This document shows, piece by piece, positions 18,936 through 26,336 of a stretch of DNA of 53,487 nt. Made by a program: the position numbers and the translations under genes. This DNA comes from Desulfotignum sp. (GTDB lineage Bacteria; Desulfobacterota; Desulfobacteria; Desulfobacterales; Desulfobacteraceae). Every line of letters starts with the position of its first letter. Within the stretch, counting starts at the first letter, position 1. Under the pieces are notes generated by a model that was not told the DNA's origin, made no database searches, and saw only the letters and a program-made list of their open reading frames with translations. Where the stretch lies: assembly GCA_011390635.1 (NCBI GenBank), contig JAABSA010000026.1:1-53487 (forward strand), written 5' to 3'.

Positions 18936-18982
18936 AAAAAAAAGAGAAGGTGGCATATGCCGCAGCAGCGGTATATACCACC
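18936..18982 (-). terminator. terminator or attenuator between infC and rpmI
   Basis: On the minus strand, arms 18982-18970 and 18961-18949 form a 13-bp stem with one G-U pair and one mismatch. Five bases later comes a run of eight T (18943-18936). It ends 26 nt before the rpmI start. It may trim expression of rpmI-rplT-pheST relative to infC or respond to L20; complete termination would strand essential genes unless another promoter exists. Confidence 0.6.
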
Positions 18983-19039
18983 AAACTTTACATATTGGAT
19001 TCCATCATATTGCAGGTGTTGGTCAGGAAAAAAAGTATA

Positions 19040-19561
19040 TCACTTAGGCGCAAGCAGCATTGTTATCACCCGGCCTTCAAACCGGGGCTGCTGCTCGACT
19101 ACGGCAAAATCCGCTGTAAGATTGACCACTTTTTCCAAAATAGCATTGGCCTGTTCCCGAAGCATTATCTCACGCCCCCGGAACACAAGGGTAATCTTTA
19201 CCTTGTCATTATTGCTGATAAATTTTTCAATATGGCGTGCTTTGGTTGCCAGGTCATGATCATCGGTTTTTGGCCGTACCTTTATTTCCTTGATCTGGGT
19301 GGTTTTCTGTTTTCTTTTGGCTTCCTGCTTTTTCTTTGTCTGCTCGTATTTAAACTTTCCATGATCCATTATCTTGCAGACAGGCGGGTTTGCATCCGGT
19401 GACACCTCAACCAGATCTAGATTCTGGTCACCTGCAATCCGCAACGCCTCTGAAACGGACAAAATCCCTACCTGTTCACCGTCAGCGCCGATCACACGCA
19501 CTTCACTGGCCCTGATCCCCTTGTTCACATTCACCTGATCCTGTTTCCCTTGCTTAGATAT
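19040..19561 (-). CDS. infC: translation initiation factor IF-3, apparent ATA start
   Basis: A 173-residue protein if translation begins at ATA 19561-19559. A perfect AGGAGG (19574-19569) lies 7 nt before it, and an in-frame TAA is only four codons further up, so no ATG fits; the next possible start is GTG 19534, nine codons in, without an SD. The N terminus then reads MSKQGKQDQVNVNKGIRA, typical of IF-3. The N domain is about 1-85 and the C domain about 90-173 (KIMDHGKFKYEQ, EIKVRPKTDDHD). Rare start codons in infC (AUU in E. coli) let IF-3 repress its own synthesis. Confidence 0.96.
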   Translation of the reverse strand: MSKQGKQDQVNVNKGIRASEVRVIGADGEQVGILSVSEALRIAGDQNLDLVEVSPDANPPVCKIMDHGKFKYEQTKKKQEAKRKQKTTQIKEIKVRPKTDDHDLATKARHIEKFISNNDKVKITLVFRGREIMLREQANAILEKVVNLTADFAVVEQQPRFEGRVITMLLAPK

Positions 19562-19633
19562 TTTTACACCTCCTGCTTATGGTATGATCCTTATCACAAT
19601 AAAAACTGTTTATCAAACAAGCATAACCTTGCA

Positions 19634-19662
19634 ATTATAATAGTCGATCTGTTTAAAAGCAA
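19634..19662 (-). promoter_or_regulatory. promoter of the infC-rpmI-rplT-pheST operon
   Basis: On the minus strand TTGCTT (19662-19657) and a perfect TATAAT (19639-19634) are 17 nt apart. The -35 overlaps the 3' end of the deaminase gene. Transcription would begin near 19628 and leave a leader of about 65 nt before the infC start. Confidence 0.75.
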
Positions 19663-20198
19663 GATTTATTTAATTTTTTATCCTGCAACCGCTTTTGTTT
19701 TCTGATATAAGACTCCAGCAAACTGTCTTTCCAATACTGGTTTTCCTTTTTATTAAAAAACGCATAAAAAAGATCAAGACTTTTCTGACGGCAAATTCCT
19801 CCCACCACCCTTACCCGGCTGTCCCGGTAAAGCGGTGTCAATGATGTCAAATCACAGCAGGTGCCGCCGCCCATGGGGTCTTCAAATCCATACACAATTG
19901 TTCCTATGCCCGACAAAAGGATGGCTCCATAGCACATAAGGCAGGGTTCCATGGTACAAAACAGGCTGCATTTTCCGGGCATCACCGCCTGCCGGCAGAT
20001 TTCCATATTTTTCAAGGCACGGATTTCCGCATGATCCACCTCGCTGACCATGGTCCGGCCATATACAGTACCGGTTCTTGCTCCTTGTGCAACCACCTGC
20101 CCGTCCTGGACAATCACACATCCCACGGGAAATTCCCCCCGGGCAGCAGCAGCAGCAGCCTGGTCCAGGGCCAGGCTCATATATGCCTCATAATTCAT
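19653..20198 (-). CDS. TadA-like nucleoside/tRNA adenosine deaminase
   Basis: A 181-residue protein from ATG 20198 (MNYEAYMSLAL); the longer in-frame start lacks support. Zinc deaminase motifs: H56-A-E58 (E58 is the proton shuttle) and PCLMC with C86 and C89. GEFPVGCVIV upstream matches the TadA family. TadA converts A34 to inosine in tRNA-Arg(ACG); guanine or cytosine deaminases share this fold, so the substrate is inferred. It is divergent from the dGTPase gene. Confidence 0.85.
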   Translation of the reverse strand: MNYEAYMSLALDQAAAAAARGEFPVGCVIVQDGQVVAQGARTGTVYGRTMVSEVDHAEIRALKNMEICRQAVMPGKCSLFCTMEPCLMCYGAILLSGIGTIVYGFEDPMGGGTCCDLTSLTPLYRDSRVRVVGGICRQKSLDLFYAFFNKKENQYWKDSLLESYIRKQKRLQDKKLNKSCF

Positions 20199-20347
20199 CC
20201 CGAAAGTTTTTCCTTTAGCTCTTTCATCTGTCCTTAAACCCGCTCCTGGTGGTGTCCTGTGCCAGAATACCAATATTTTGAGTCTGCTTGCTTTTTTTCA
20301 TAAATACTGTATTTTAAAGCATATTAATAAAACTGCAAGATGGATTT

Positions 20348-21445
20348 ATGAAAGTATTGCAAAAAAAAACCGGTTGCCCTGAAACCGATCTGAGTATTAA
20401 AACCCTGTTCCAGAATCGGGAACTTGCCTTTTTATCCCGGTACGGCACCCCTAGTCAACAGGCAACAAGAAGGCGGTCTGAAAAAACCATCTGCAATATC
20501 CGCACCCCGTTTCAACTGGACAGGGACCGCATTGTATACTCCAATTCCTTCAGACGACTCAAATACAAGACCCAGGTATTTCTTTCCCCACTGGGAGACC
20601 ACTACAGAACCCGGCTGACCCATACTCTGGAGGTTTCTGAAATTGCAAGAAATATTGCCCGGGCCATGCGGCTCAACGAAGATCTTGCAGAAGCTGTGGC
20701 TTTGGGCCATGACTTAGGTCACACCCCTTTTGGGCATGCCGGTGAAACAGCCCTGACAGAGGTTCATTCTCCGTATTTTTCACACTCTTACCAAAGCCTG
20801 CGGGTGGTGGACACCCTGGAAAACAGAGGAATGGGCCTGAACCTGACCCGCCAGGTCCGTGACGGTATCCTCAAGCATTCCAAGGGATTTGGCAACATCA
20901 TCCCCGCCATTCCAGGCGAAACCGCCGTCACGGTTGAAGGCCGGATTGTCCGGGTGGCTGACATCATGGCCTACCTGAACCATGATCTGGATGATGCCCT
21001 CAGGGGAAAGGTCATTACCCTGGATGAGGTACCGGATATCTGCATAAAAAAACTGGGCAAAACCCATTCCATAAGGGCCAGCACCATGATCGAAAATCTG
21101 GTGAACAACAGCGGCCCTAAAAACGAAAAATTTGTTCTGGATATGGACCAGGACATCTTTGGTGCCATGACTATTTTACGAAAATTTCTCTATGAAAAAG
21201 TGTACCGTTCCCCCGGTGTTCACAATGAATTTGTCAAGGCCAAAAACATTATTGCAGGATTGTACCGGCATTTTACCAGTCATCCGGACCATCTGCAGCA
21301 GGAACTTGAAAAAATGGAAATGGCTCCCTGGGATGCCCGGAAAAATGGCATAGAGAGGTCTGCCTGCGATGTGATTGCCTCCATGACCGACCGGTATGCC
21401 TTAGAGACCTATTCCAGACTTTTCCTTCCCAACCCCCTGGTATGA
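20348..21445 (+). CDS. dgt: dGTPase-like HD-domain triphosphohydrolase
   Basis: A 365-residue protein of the short Dgt type. HD metal motif: H92 (RLTHTLEVSEIAR), H121-D122 (GHDLGHTPFGHAGE) and D205 (VRVADIMAYLNHD). DRDRIVYSNSFRRLKYKTQVF is a family hallmark. Dgt enzymes release tripolyphosphate from dGTP or other dNTPs and so affect dNTP pools. The SD is weak. A YkgJ-like gene begins 4 nt after its stop, so they are probably coupled. Confidence 0.92.
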   Translation: MKVLQKKTGCPETDLSIKTLFQNRELAFLSRYGTPSQQATRRRSEKTICNIRTPFQLDRDRIVYSNSFRRLKYKTQVFLSPLGDHYRTRLTHTLEVSEIARNIARAMRLNEDLAEAVALGHDLGHTPFGHAGETALTEVHSPYFSHSYQSLRVVDTLENRGMGLNLTRQVRDGILKHSKGFGNIIPAIPGETAVTVEGRIVRVADIMAYLNHDLDDALRGKVITLDEVPDICIKKLGKTHSIRASTMIENLVNNSGPKNEKFVLDMDQDIFGAMTILRKFLYEKVYRSPGVHNEFVKAKNIIAGLYRHFTSHPDHLQQELEKMEMAPWDARKNGIERSACDVIASMTDRYALETYSRLFLPNPLV

Positions 21446-21449
21446 CAGC

Positions 21450-22070
21450 ATGCAGGATTTTACCATGACAGCAGGTGATTTCTCCTCGCTTATAGCTCTT
21501 TACAATAAAATGGATGCCGCCTATGACACGGTGGCAGCACAATATGGTTTCCAGTGCAATGGCTGCAAAGACAATTGCTGCCAGTCCCTTTTTTTCCACT
21601 ACACCTTTGTGGAAAAAGCCTTTTTGCGCCATGGATTTTTTCAAATGGATGCAAAGATGCAAAAAAATATCAGACAAAAGGCTGCAAACTATATCACCCG
21701 GACATTTACCAGGAGTCCGGTGCAAACAGAGTCGGCCCCAAAAGCCTTACAACCAGCATCCTTAAAAATGATATGTCCCCTTAACCAGGACAGCCGCTGC
21801 ACCCTGTATTTTTTCCGCCCCATGATCTGCCGGCTGCACGGGCTGCCCCACGAATTGACCCGGCCTGGAGACAGTGGTGTTGTCAGGGGACCGGGATGTG
21901 ATGCCGGAAAATTTGAGCACAAGCCCTATATCCCCTTTGACCGGACCCCTTTTTACATCCAGATGGCCGGCATTGAACAATCCTTTCGAAAAAAATTTGG
22001 CCGCACCGGTAAAATCCGGGAAACCATCGCCCATATTCTGGTTGATGCCAAAGTCACCCATCATGAATGA
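21450..22070 (+). CDS. YkgJ-family cysteine-cluster protein
   Basis: A 206-residue protein with C36-x2-C39-x3-C43-C44 near the N terminus and a second group around CPLNQDSRCTLYFFRPMICRLHG, the zinc/Fe-S-like pattern of the YkgJ (CxxCxxCC) family. No membrane segment. The family is often annotated as a metal chelator, but its role is not established. Its start almost abuts the dgt stop, and ATG 21465 is an alternative start. A second, different family member lies at 24694-25437. Confidence 0.8.
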   Translation: MQDFTMTAGDFSSLIALYNKMDAAYDTVAAQYGFQCNGCKDNCCQSLFFHYTFVEKAFLRHGFFQMDAKMQKNIRQKAANYITRTFTRSPVQTESAPKALQPASLKMICPLNQDSRCTLYFFRPMICRLHGLPHELTRPGDSGVVRGPGCDAGKFEHKPYIPFDRTPFYIQMAGIEQSFRKKFGRTGKIRETIAHILVDAKVTHHE

Positions 22071-22186
22071 AACCCTGTGCAAAAACAAAGCAGTTGCCAC
22101 CATAATCTGGTGAAGCACGTCCAGGGCCGCCTTTTTTTAGTGCACATCTGAACGGTGACGCATGCAGGTGAACGTTTTAGTGTCTT

Positions 22187-22227
22187 ACTCCTCAGTTCCT
22201 GTCAAAATAAACAAGAAATTGAGGAGT
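22187..22227. repeat. imperfect inverted repeat between convergent genes
   Basis: ACTCCTCA (22187-22194) and its exact complement (22220-22227), with more partial pairing inside, can form a hairpin 27 nt after the stop of the minus-strand phosphatase gene. No clear T-run follows on either strand. It may protect mRNA ends or be a weak terminator. I see nothing else in the 183 nt between the two genes. Confidence 0.4.
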
Positions 22228-22253
22228 GGGACTTGGGCGGCGGGTTTTCCGCG

Positions 22254-23597
22254 TTAGGCCTTATGCAACGTTTCTTTTCTGAATGCCACCATGGTTAGAT
22301 CATCACTTTGTCCGGCCCCATATGAAAACATTTCCACAGCCCGGGCAATCTGGCGCACCAGGGTGACCGGTGCATCCGGATACCTGCGGATAATCCGTTT
22401 GAGGCGGCGGAACCCGAACAATTCAGATGCAGGGCTTCTGGCTTCAATAATACCATCTGTATAAAGAATTACTCCGTCACCCGGTTGCAGCTCGAAGGTT
22501 TCCACTTCCCAGGCAGCAGTGGGCAGGATACCCAGGGGCGGGCCTGTTTTTTTTGCCTGTCCCAGCATCCGGATCCGGGTCCGGGCCATATGCACTGGTA
22601 CCAGGTGGCCGGCATTGGCCCAGCATATACGTCCGGTGTCTGTTTCCAGGATCACATAAACCATGGTCACAAACATGCCCTGCTGGGCCCTTTTAGACAA
22701 AATGGCATTGAGTCTCTCAAAAAGCTCTGCAGGATTATCGTGCAGAGCTGCATAATACTGCAGATCACTGGACAGTCTTGCCATGAAAAGGGCTGCAGCA
22801 ATACCCTTGCCGGAAACATCGCCGATTGCAACTCCCAGCCGATTCCGGGACAGGTTAAAAAAATGGTAAAAATCTCCGCCCACCTTATGGGCCGGACGGT
22901 TCAGGGCAGCAAATACAAAGCCATCCATCTGGGGCACCTGTGTGGGCAGAAAACTTTCCTGGACCTGCCGTGCCAGCTGCATATCCCGTTCCATGGCCCT
23001 GGTGCGGATCCGGTTCAGCTCCTCCAGCCTTATATAAAGCCTTGCCATTTCAATGGCAAGGGCCATCTGCCTGGCGGCTGTCTGGATAATCCCAACAGAT
23101 GCATCATCAAAATGATCAGGCTCCGGGTGCATGAGGGTAATGATCCCGAACAGGGTATTGTGACGGATAATGGGAACCGCTAAAGCAGAGCGGACTGCAT
23201 AGGGTTCTGACGGCAAAGACAGCCACCTGGAATCAGTGTGGGTATCTTGGATCAGTCCCACATCCAGATGGGTTTTGACCCATCCTGCAAGCCCCTGGTC
23301 AAGAACAGACCCGATTAACCTGGATTTCATATCCGTATCCACGTCCCCCCTGGTCAACAGGCTGTCAGTGACCCGCCCCTGGTCATTGAGCAGAAACAGA
23401 CTGCCCATATCCGTACCCGACAACTGGGCCGTCACCCCAAGGGTGCGCTGCATGGATGTCTTGAGTAATTGCTGGTCAGGCGCTGATCCGGCCATCTCAA
23501 TGAGCTGCTCAAACAGCTGTCCCTGGGCCCGGCATACCCGGTTTTCCAGCGTCAGACGACGAACCTCTTGTTTCAGGGACCTTATGGTTTCCACCAC
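22254..23597 (-). CDS. GAF-domain SpoIIE/RsbU-type protein phosphatase
   Basis: A 447-residue protein starting at GTG. Layout: short coiled coil 1-25, GAF sensor domain about 35-190 (GVTAQLSGTDMGSLFLL through SALAVPIIRHNTLFGIITLMH), linker helix, then PP2C-like SpoIIE domain about 215-440 with KVGGDFYHF, GVAIGDVSGKGIAAALFMA, YTDGIIEA and SDDLTMVAF holding the metal-binding aspartates. Such enzymes dephosphorylate STAS-domain anti-sigma antagonists in partner-switching. A possible substrate, a STAS protein, lies at 43.2 kb; that link is inference. Confidence 0.92.
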   Translation of the reverse strand: MVETIRSLKQEVRRLTLENRVCRAQGQLFEQLIEMAGSAPDQQLLKTSMQRTLGVTAQLSGTDMGSLFLLNDQGRVTDSLLTRGDVDTDMKSRLIGSVLDQGLAGWVKTHLDVGLIQDTHTDSRWLSLPSEPYAVRSALAVPIIRHNTLFGIITLMHPEPDHFDDASVGIIQTAARQMALAIEMARLYIRLEELNRIRTRAMERDMQLARQVQESFLPTQVPQMDGFVFAALNRPAHKVGGDFYHFFNLSRNRLGVAIGDVSGKGIAAALFMARLSSDLQYYAALHDNPAELFERLNAILSKRAQQGMFVTMVYVILETDTGRICWANAGHLVPVHMARTRIRMLGQAKKTGPPLGILPTAAWEVETFELQPGDGVILYTDGIIEARSPASELFGFRRLKRIIRRYPDAPVTLVRQIARAVEMFSYGAGQSDDLTMVAFRKETLHKA

Positions 23598-23646
23598 CTC
23601 AATCGTATCCTTGCATTCTGGTTATAAAAAAAATCTTAAACTACTG

Positions 23647-23871
23647 TCATGCTTTGGCAATGAATATCACATTGATTTGATCTTTCAAATCTGAATCATA
23701 AGGAAACGATTCTGCACCATATACCCGGGATACCGCCACAATAATGGCATCTGCCAGGGCCAATTTTTCTTACAGGGATATATCTGCCGCGGCAATGGCA
23801 AGATTCTCATCAAGCGGGATTACCAAAGCATTTTTCATGAAACTCACAGCCGGCAATGTTGCGCAAATCAT
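23647..23871 (-). pseudogene. VapC-type PIN-domain toxin remnant
   Basis: Reading the minus strand from about 23838 gives ALVIPLDENLAIAAADISL, then an in-frame TAA (23789-23787), then EKLALADAIIVAVSRVYGAE and a short C terminus ending at TGA 23649. This matches the C-terminal half of VapC PIN domains (PLDE...AADIS...L.MADAII.A....GAE), including the acidic catalytic positions. The N-terminal half and any antitoxin gene are missing. The in-frame ATG at 23871 overlaps the stop of the SDR gene. It looks like a dead toxin broken by truncation and one nonsense mutation. Confidence 0.75.
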
Positions 23872-24689
23872 TACAAAATGCCGCCGGGCATGGGCGGTAC
23901 CTTTTCTCCGGCCAGCACAAATCCGCCGTCCAGGCGCAGGACACTGCCGGTCATGTACGGGGCATCCTGGATGATGAACAGGCAGGCCTTGACCACATCT
24001 GCAATGGTACCGGTGCGGCCGGCAAGTGTGTGATCCACAAGGGCCTGTCTTTGGGCCGGATCAAGGGCCTGGTCCCATCCCCGGGTGCCCTGGGCATGAC
24101 GGGTTTCGAACAAGCCCAGCATCAGTTCGTTCACCCGGACATTGGGGGCTCCCATGCGGGCCCAGGTTTCTGTCAGGGTCTGCACCCCTCTGCTGGCAGC
24201 TGCATACCCATCGTTGAACACCAGTGCACCCGGTCCGGATCTGCCTGTAATGGCGGCCACAGATGACAGATTGATCACCACCGCATCATCAGATGACCGG
24301 AGCAGAGGAAAGACCGCATCAAACACCCAGCGCTTTGCCTTGAGGGTGGTTTCAATTTCCAGGTCCCATTGTTCTTCCACATAGGGGCCGTGGACAGTGG
24401 GCCATCCCCCCCGCTCGATATTATTGATCAGAATATCCAGTTTGCCGTAACGCTCCCGGATAAGCCGGGCCACCTGTTGAATGTGTGCAATACTGCGCAG
24501 ATCTGCCGTGATAATATGGTGTTCTGCGCCTGTGGCACAAAAATCGGTCTCCATTTTATCAAACGCATCTTCCCAGTCATAGCGGGTGAGTATCAGGCTG
24601 GCTTTTTTGTCTGCCAGGGCCAGGCCGATACCTTTTCCAATGCCTTTTACTGCCCCCAGAACCAGGGCAATCTTATTTTTGAGTTCCAT
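23871..24689 (-). CDS. short-chain dehydrogenase/reductase-like protein with altered active site
   Basis: A 272-residue Rossmann protein of classical SDR length. The nucleotide motif reads GAVKGIGKGIG, the NNAG motif is changed to NNIE, and Ser of the active site is present (INLSSVAAI). The catalytic YxxxK is YAAAS: the Tyr remains but the Lys is Ser. This Lys normally binds the cofactor ribose and lowers the Tyr pKa, so activity is doubtful or altered. The C terminus GSVLRLDGGFVLAG is normal. It starts 4 nt after the YkgJ-type gene, so they are probably an operon. Confidence 0.87.
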   Translation of the reverse strand: MELKNKIALVLGAVKGIGKGIGLALADKKASLILTRYDWEDAFDKMETDFCATGAEHHIITADLRSIAHIQQVARLIRERYGKLDILINNIERGGWPTVHGPYVEEQWDLEIETTLKAKRWVFDAVFPLLRSSDDAVVINLSSVAAITGRSGPGALVFNDGYAAASRGVQTLTETWARMGAPNVRVNELMLGLFETRHAQGTRGWDQALDPAQRQALVDHTLAGRTGTIADVVKACLFIIQDAPYMTGSVLRLDGGFVLAGEKVPPMPGGIL

Positions 24690-24693
24690 GGCA

Positions 24694-25437
24694 TCAGGCC
24701 TCCAACTTCATTTCAAGTCCGAATAATTGGTTGCGCACCCATTGCAGGCCAAGTTCCAGCAGGGCTTCATCACTGGTACGGATGAGTTCAAAAACAGATG
24801 GAGGCACACCATATTGTGCCAGCAGGTCCTGTTCAAAAATCTGTGTTCGGAATGTGTCCAGATCATACAGGGCCAGATAGAACTGATCAGACAGGTAACC
24901 TGGCAGTTTGCCCGGCATCATGCGGTTCTTAAGACTAATCAACTCCAGGAGTGTATCGTTATACTGGTTATGCAGATCCACACGCTGACTATCGAGCCAC
25001 TGTCGGACTGTCAGACCGTTATTTTTACCAAATCCTTTGCAATGGTCCTCGGCAATAAGGGCAAAGTATTCCTGGATTTCCCCGGTTTCCCGGGAGCGGG
25101 CTATGGCACGGGCCAAAGGGTACATTCGGCAGGAAGCCGGACGGTCCGGATAGACAAAACAACCACCCTCGGTCACAAAGGGGCAGGCATGGGCGGTGGC
25201 TGGATTCGGTTTGAAACCCACCACAGGCAGACCTGATCGGGGCCCGGAATGGCGGGAGGTGTATGTGCGCAAAAAGTCCTGAGAAGAAAGACCCAGATTT
25301 CGTTTAAGGCGCAGAATATCATAGGGCGTCAAAGCCTGATTCAAATCTTTGCAGCATTCATTAAAGCACATATTTTCAGGGCCGCAGAAAAAAGGCATGG
25401 GGTCATTTTCATGCACCGGTTTCATATCCTCTGTCAT
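24694..25437 (-). CDS. YkgJ-family cysteine-cluster protein (second type)
   Basis: A 247-residue protein with FFCGPENMCFNECCKDL at the N terminus and ACPFVTEGGCFVYPDRPASCRMYPLA in the middle. These are the two cysteine groups of the YkgJ (CxxCxxCC) family and may form a zinc or Fe-S site. The C-terminal half is helical and is not recognised. It directly precedes the SDR gene. Its biological role is unknown. Its N-terminal motif differs clearly from that of the family member at 21450. Confidence 0.8.
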   Translation of the reverse strand: MTEDMKPVHENDPMPFFCGPENMCFNECCKDLNQALTPYDILRLKRNLGLSSQDFLRTYTSRHSGPRSGLPVVGFKPNPATAHACPFVTEGGCFVYPDRPASCRMYPLARAIARSRETGEIQEYFALIAEDHCKGFGKNNGLTVRQWLDSQRVDLHNQYNDTLLELISLKNRMMPGKLPGYLSDQFYLALYDLDTFRTQIFEQDLLAQYGVPPSVFELIRTSDEALLELGLQWVRNQLFGLEMKLEA

Positions 25438-25843
25438 CTCAATTTTTCCTTTACAATATTGTCAGATCACATGTTCATAATACGCTTTTACGGTATCAGG
25501 ATTATTTTCATTTTTCCAGTTTCTTTTTACCCGGAGACCTCACTATATATGGTGATGCCAGGCAAAAAATTTTCATATATATAGTTGCGGCAACCCGGCT
25601 ACCAAGCAACTGAAAAATCTGGTGCATCTTTTTTTAAAAAATCTTGACAAAAACCATACGTCAGTGCTATTGCCTTAGCATTTATGTGAAGACTGCGTCT
25701 AATTGAACGGATGGTACTGCGCAGACACTGGCTTAGAAGATGTCGGGCCTGATGGTATTTGTCCGGTCTGAATTTGCTATAAATATTGTTGCACAACGGT
25801 ATTGTGCTTTTTTTGATTAACTTAAATTATGGAGGTATTTTAA
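25438..25843 (+). promoter_or_regulatory. 406-nt AT-rich region upstream of aprB
   Basis: No convincing gene. A candidate promoter is TTGACA at 25644-25649 with TATTGC 18 nt later; another -10-like TATAAAT lies at 25778-25784. The first would leave a leader of about 160 nt. AT-rich runs occur at about 25545-25590 (TATATAT twice) and 25630-25640. The aprB SD (GGAGG) sits 8 nt before its ATG. The length suggests regulated expression of APS reductase, which is inference. Confidence 0.4.
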
Positions 25844-26281
25844 ATGCCGACTTTTGTAATCGCAGAAAAATGTGACGGCTGTAAAGGCGGGGATAAGACA
25901 GCATGTATGTACATCTGCCCGAATGATCTGATGGTTCTGGATCCCAATGAAATGAAAGCGTATAACCAGGAACCGGATCAATGCTGGGAATGCTATTCCT
26001 GTGTCAAAATCTGCCCGTCCCAGGCCATTGAAGTAAGAGGCTATTCTGACTTTGTACCCATGGGCGCATCTGTTGTTCCCATGCTGGGTACCGAGGATGT
26101 CATGTGGACCTGTAAGTTCAGAAATGGTGTCGTAAAACGGTTCAAGTTCCCCATCAGAACCACCCCTGAAGGTGAAGCCAATTCCTATGATGATCTCAAG
26201 GGAAAAGATTTGAATTCCGGGCTTCTTTCCACCCAGGAAGCAGACGGTTATGTCCTTGTTACTCCCAGTGAGCTGGCATAA
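25844..26281 (+). CDS. aprB: adenylylsulfate reductase beta subunit
   Basis: A 145-residue iron-sulfur subunit. Eight cysteines for two [4Fe-4S] clusters are in ferredoxin order: C10, C13, C21, C25 and C47, C50, C53, C57. W48 matches the tryptophan reported between FAD and the nearer cluster in archaeal AprBA. The rest is the C-terminal tail that wraps around AprA. With AprA it reduces APS to sulfite and AMP in the cytoplasm, the second step of dissimilatory sulfate reduction. It precedes aprA by 55 nt. Confidence 0.99.
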   Translation: MPTFVIAEKCDGCKGGDKTACMYICPNDLMVLDPNEMKAYNQEPDQCWECYSCVKICPSQAIEVRGYSDFVPMGASVVPMLGTEDVMWTCKFRNGVVKRFKFPIRTTPEGEANSYDDLKGKDLNSGLLSTQEADGYVLVTPSELA

Positions 26282-26336
26282 TTTTAACCGTTAACCATTT
26301 TGAAATAGACACTTATATAAATTTTGGAGGTATACA

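Noticed and set aside
25599-25796. 65-codon minus-strand frame upstream of aprB
   Set aside because: No SD, no family similarity, and it lies within a probable regulatory region.
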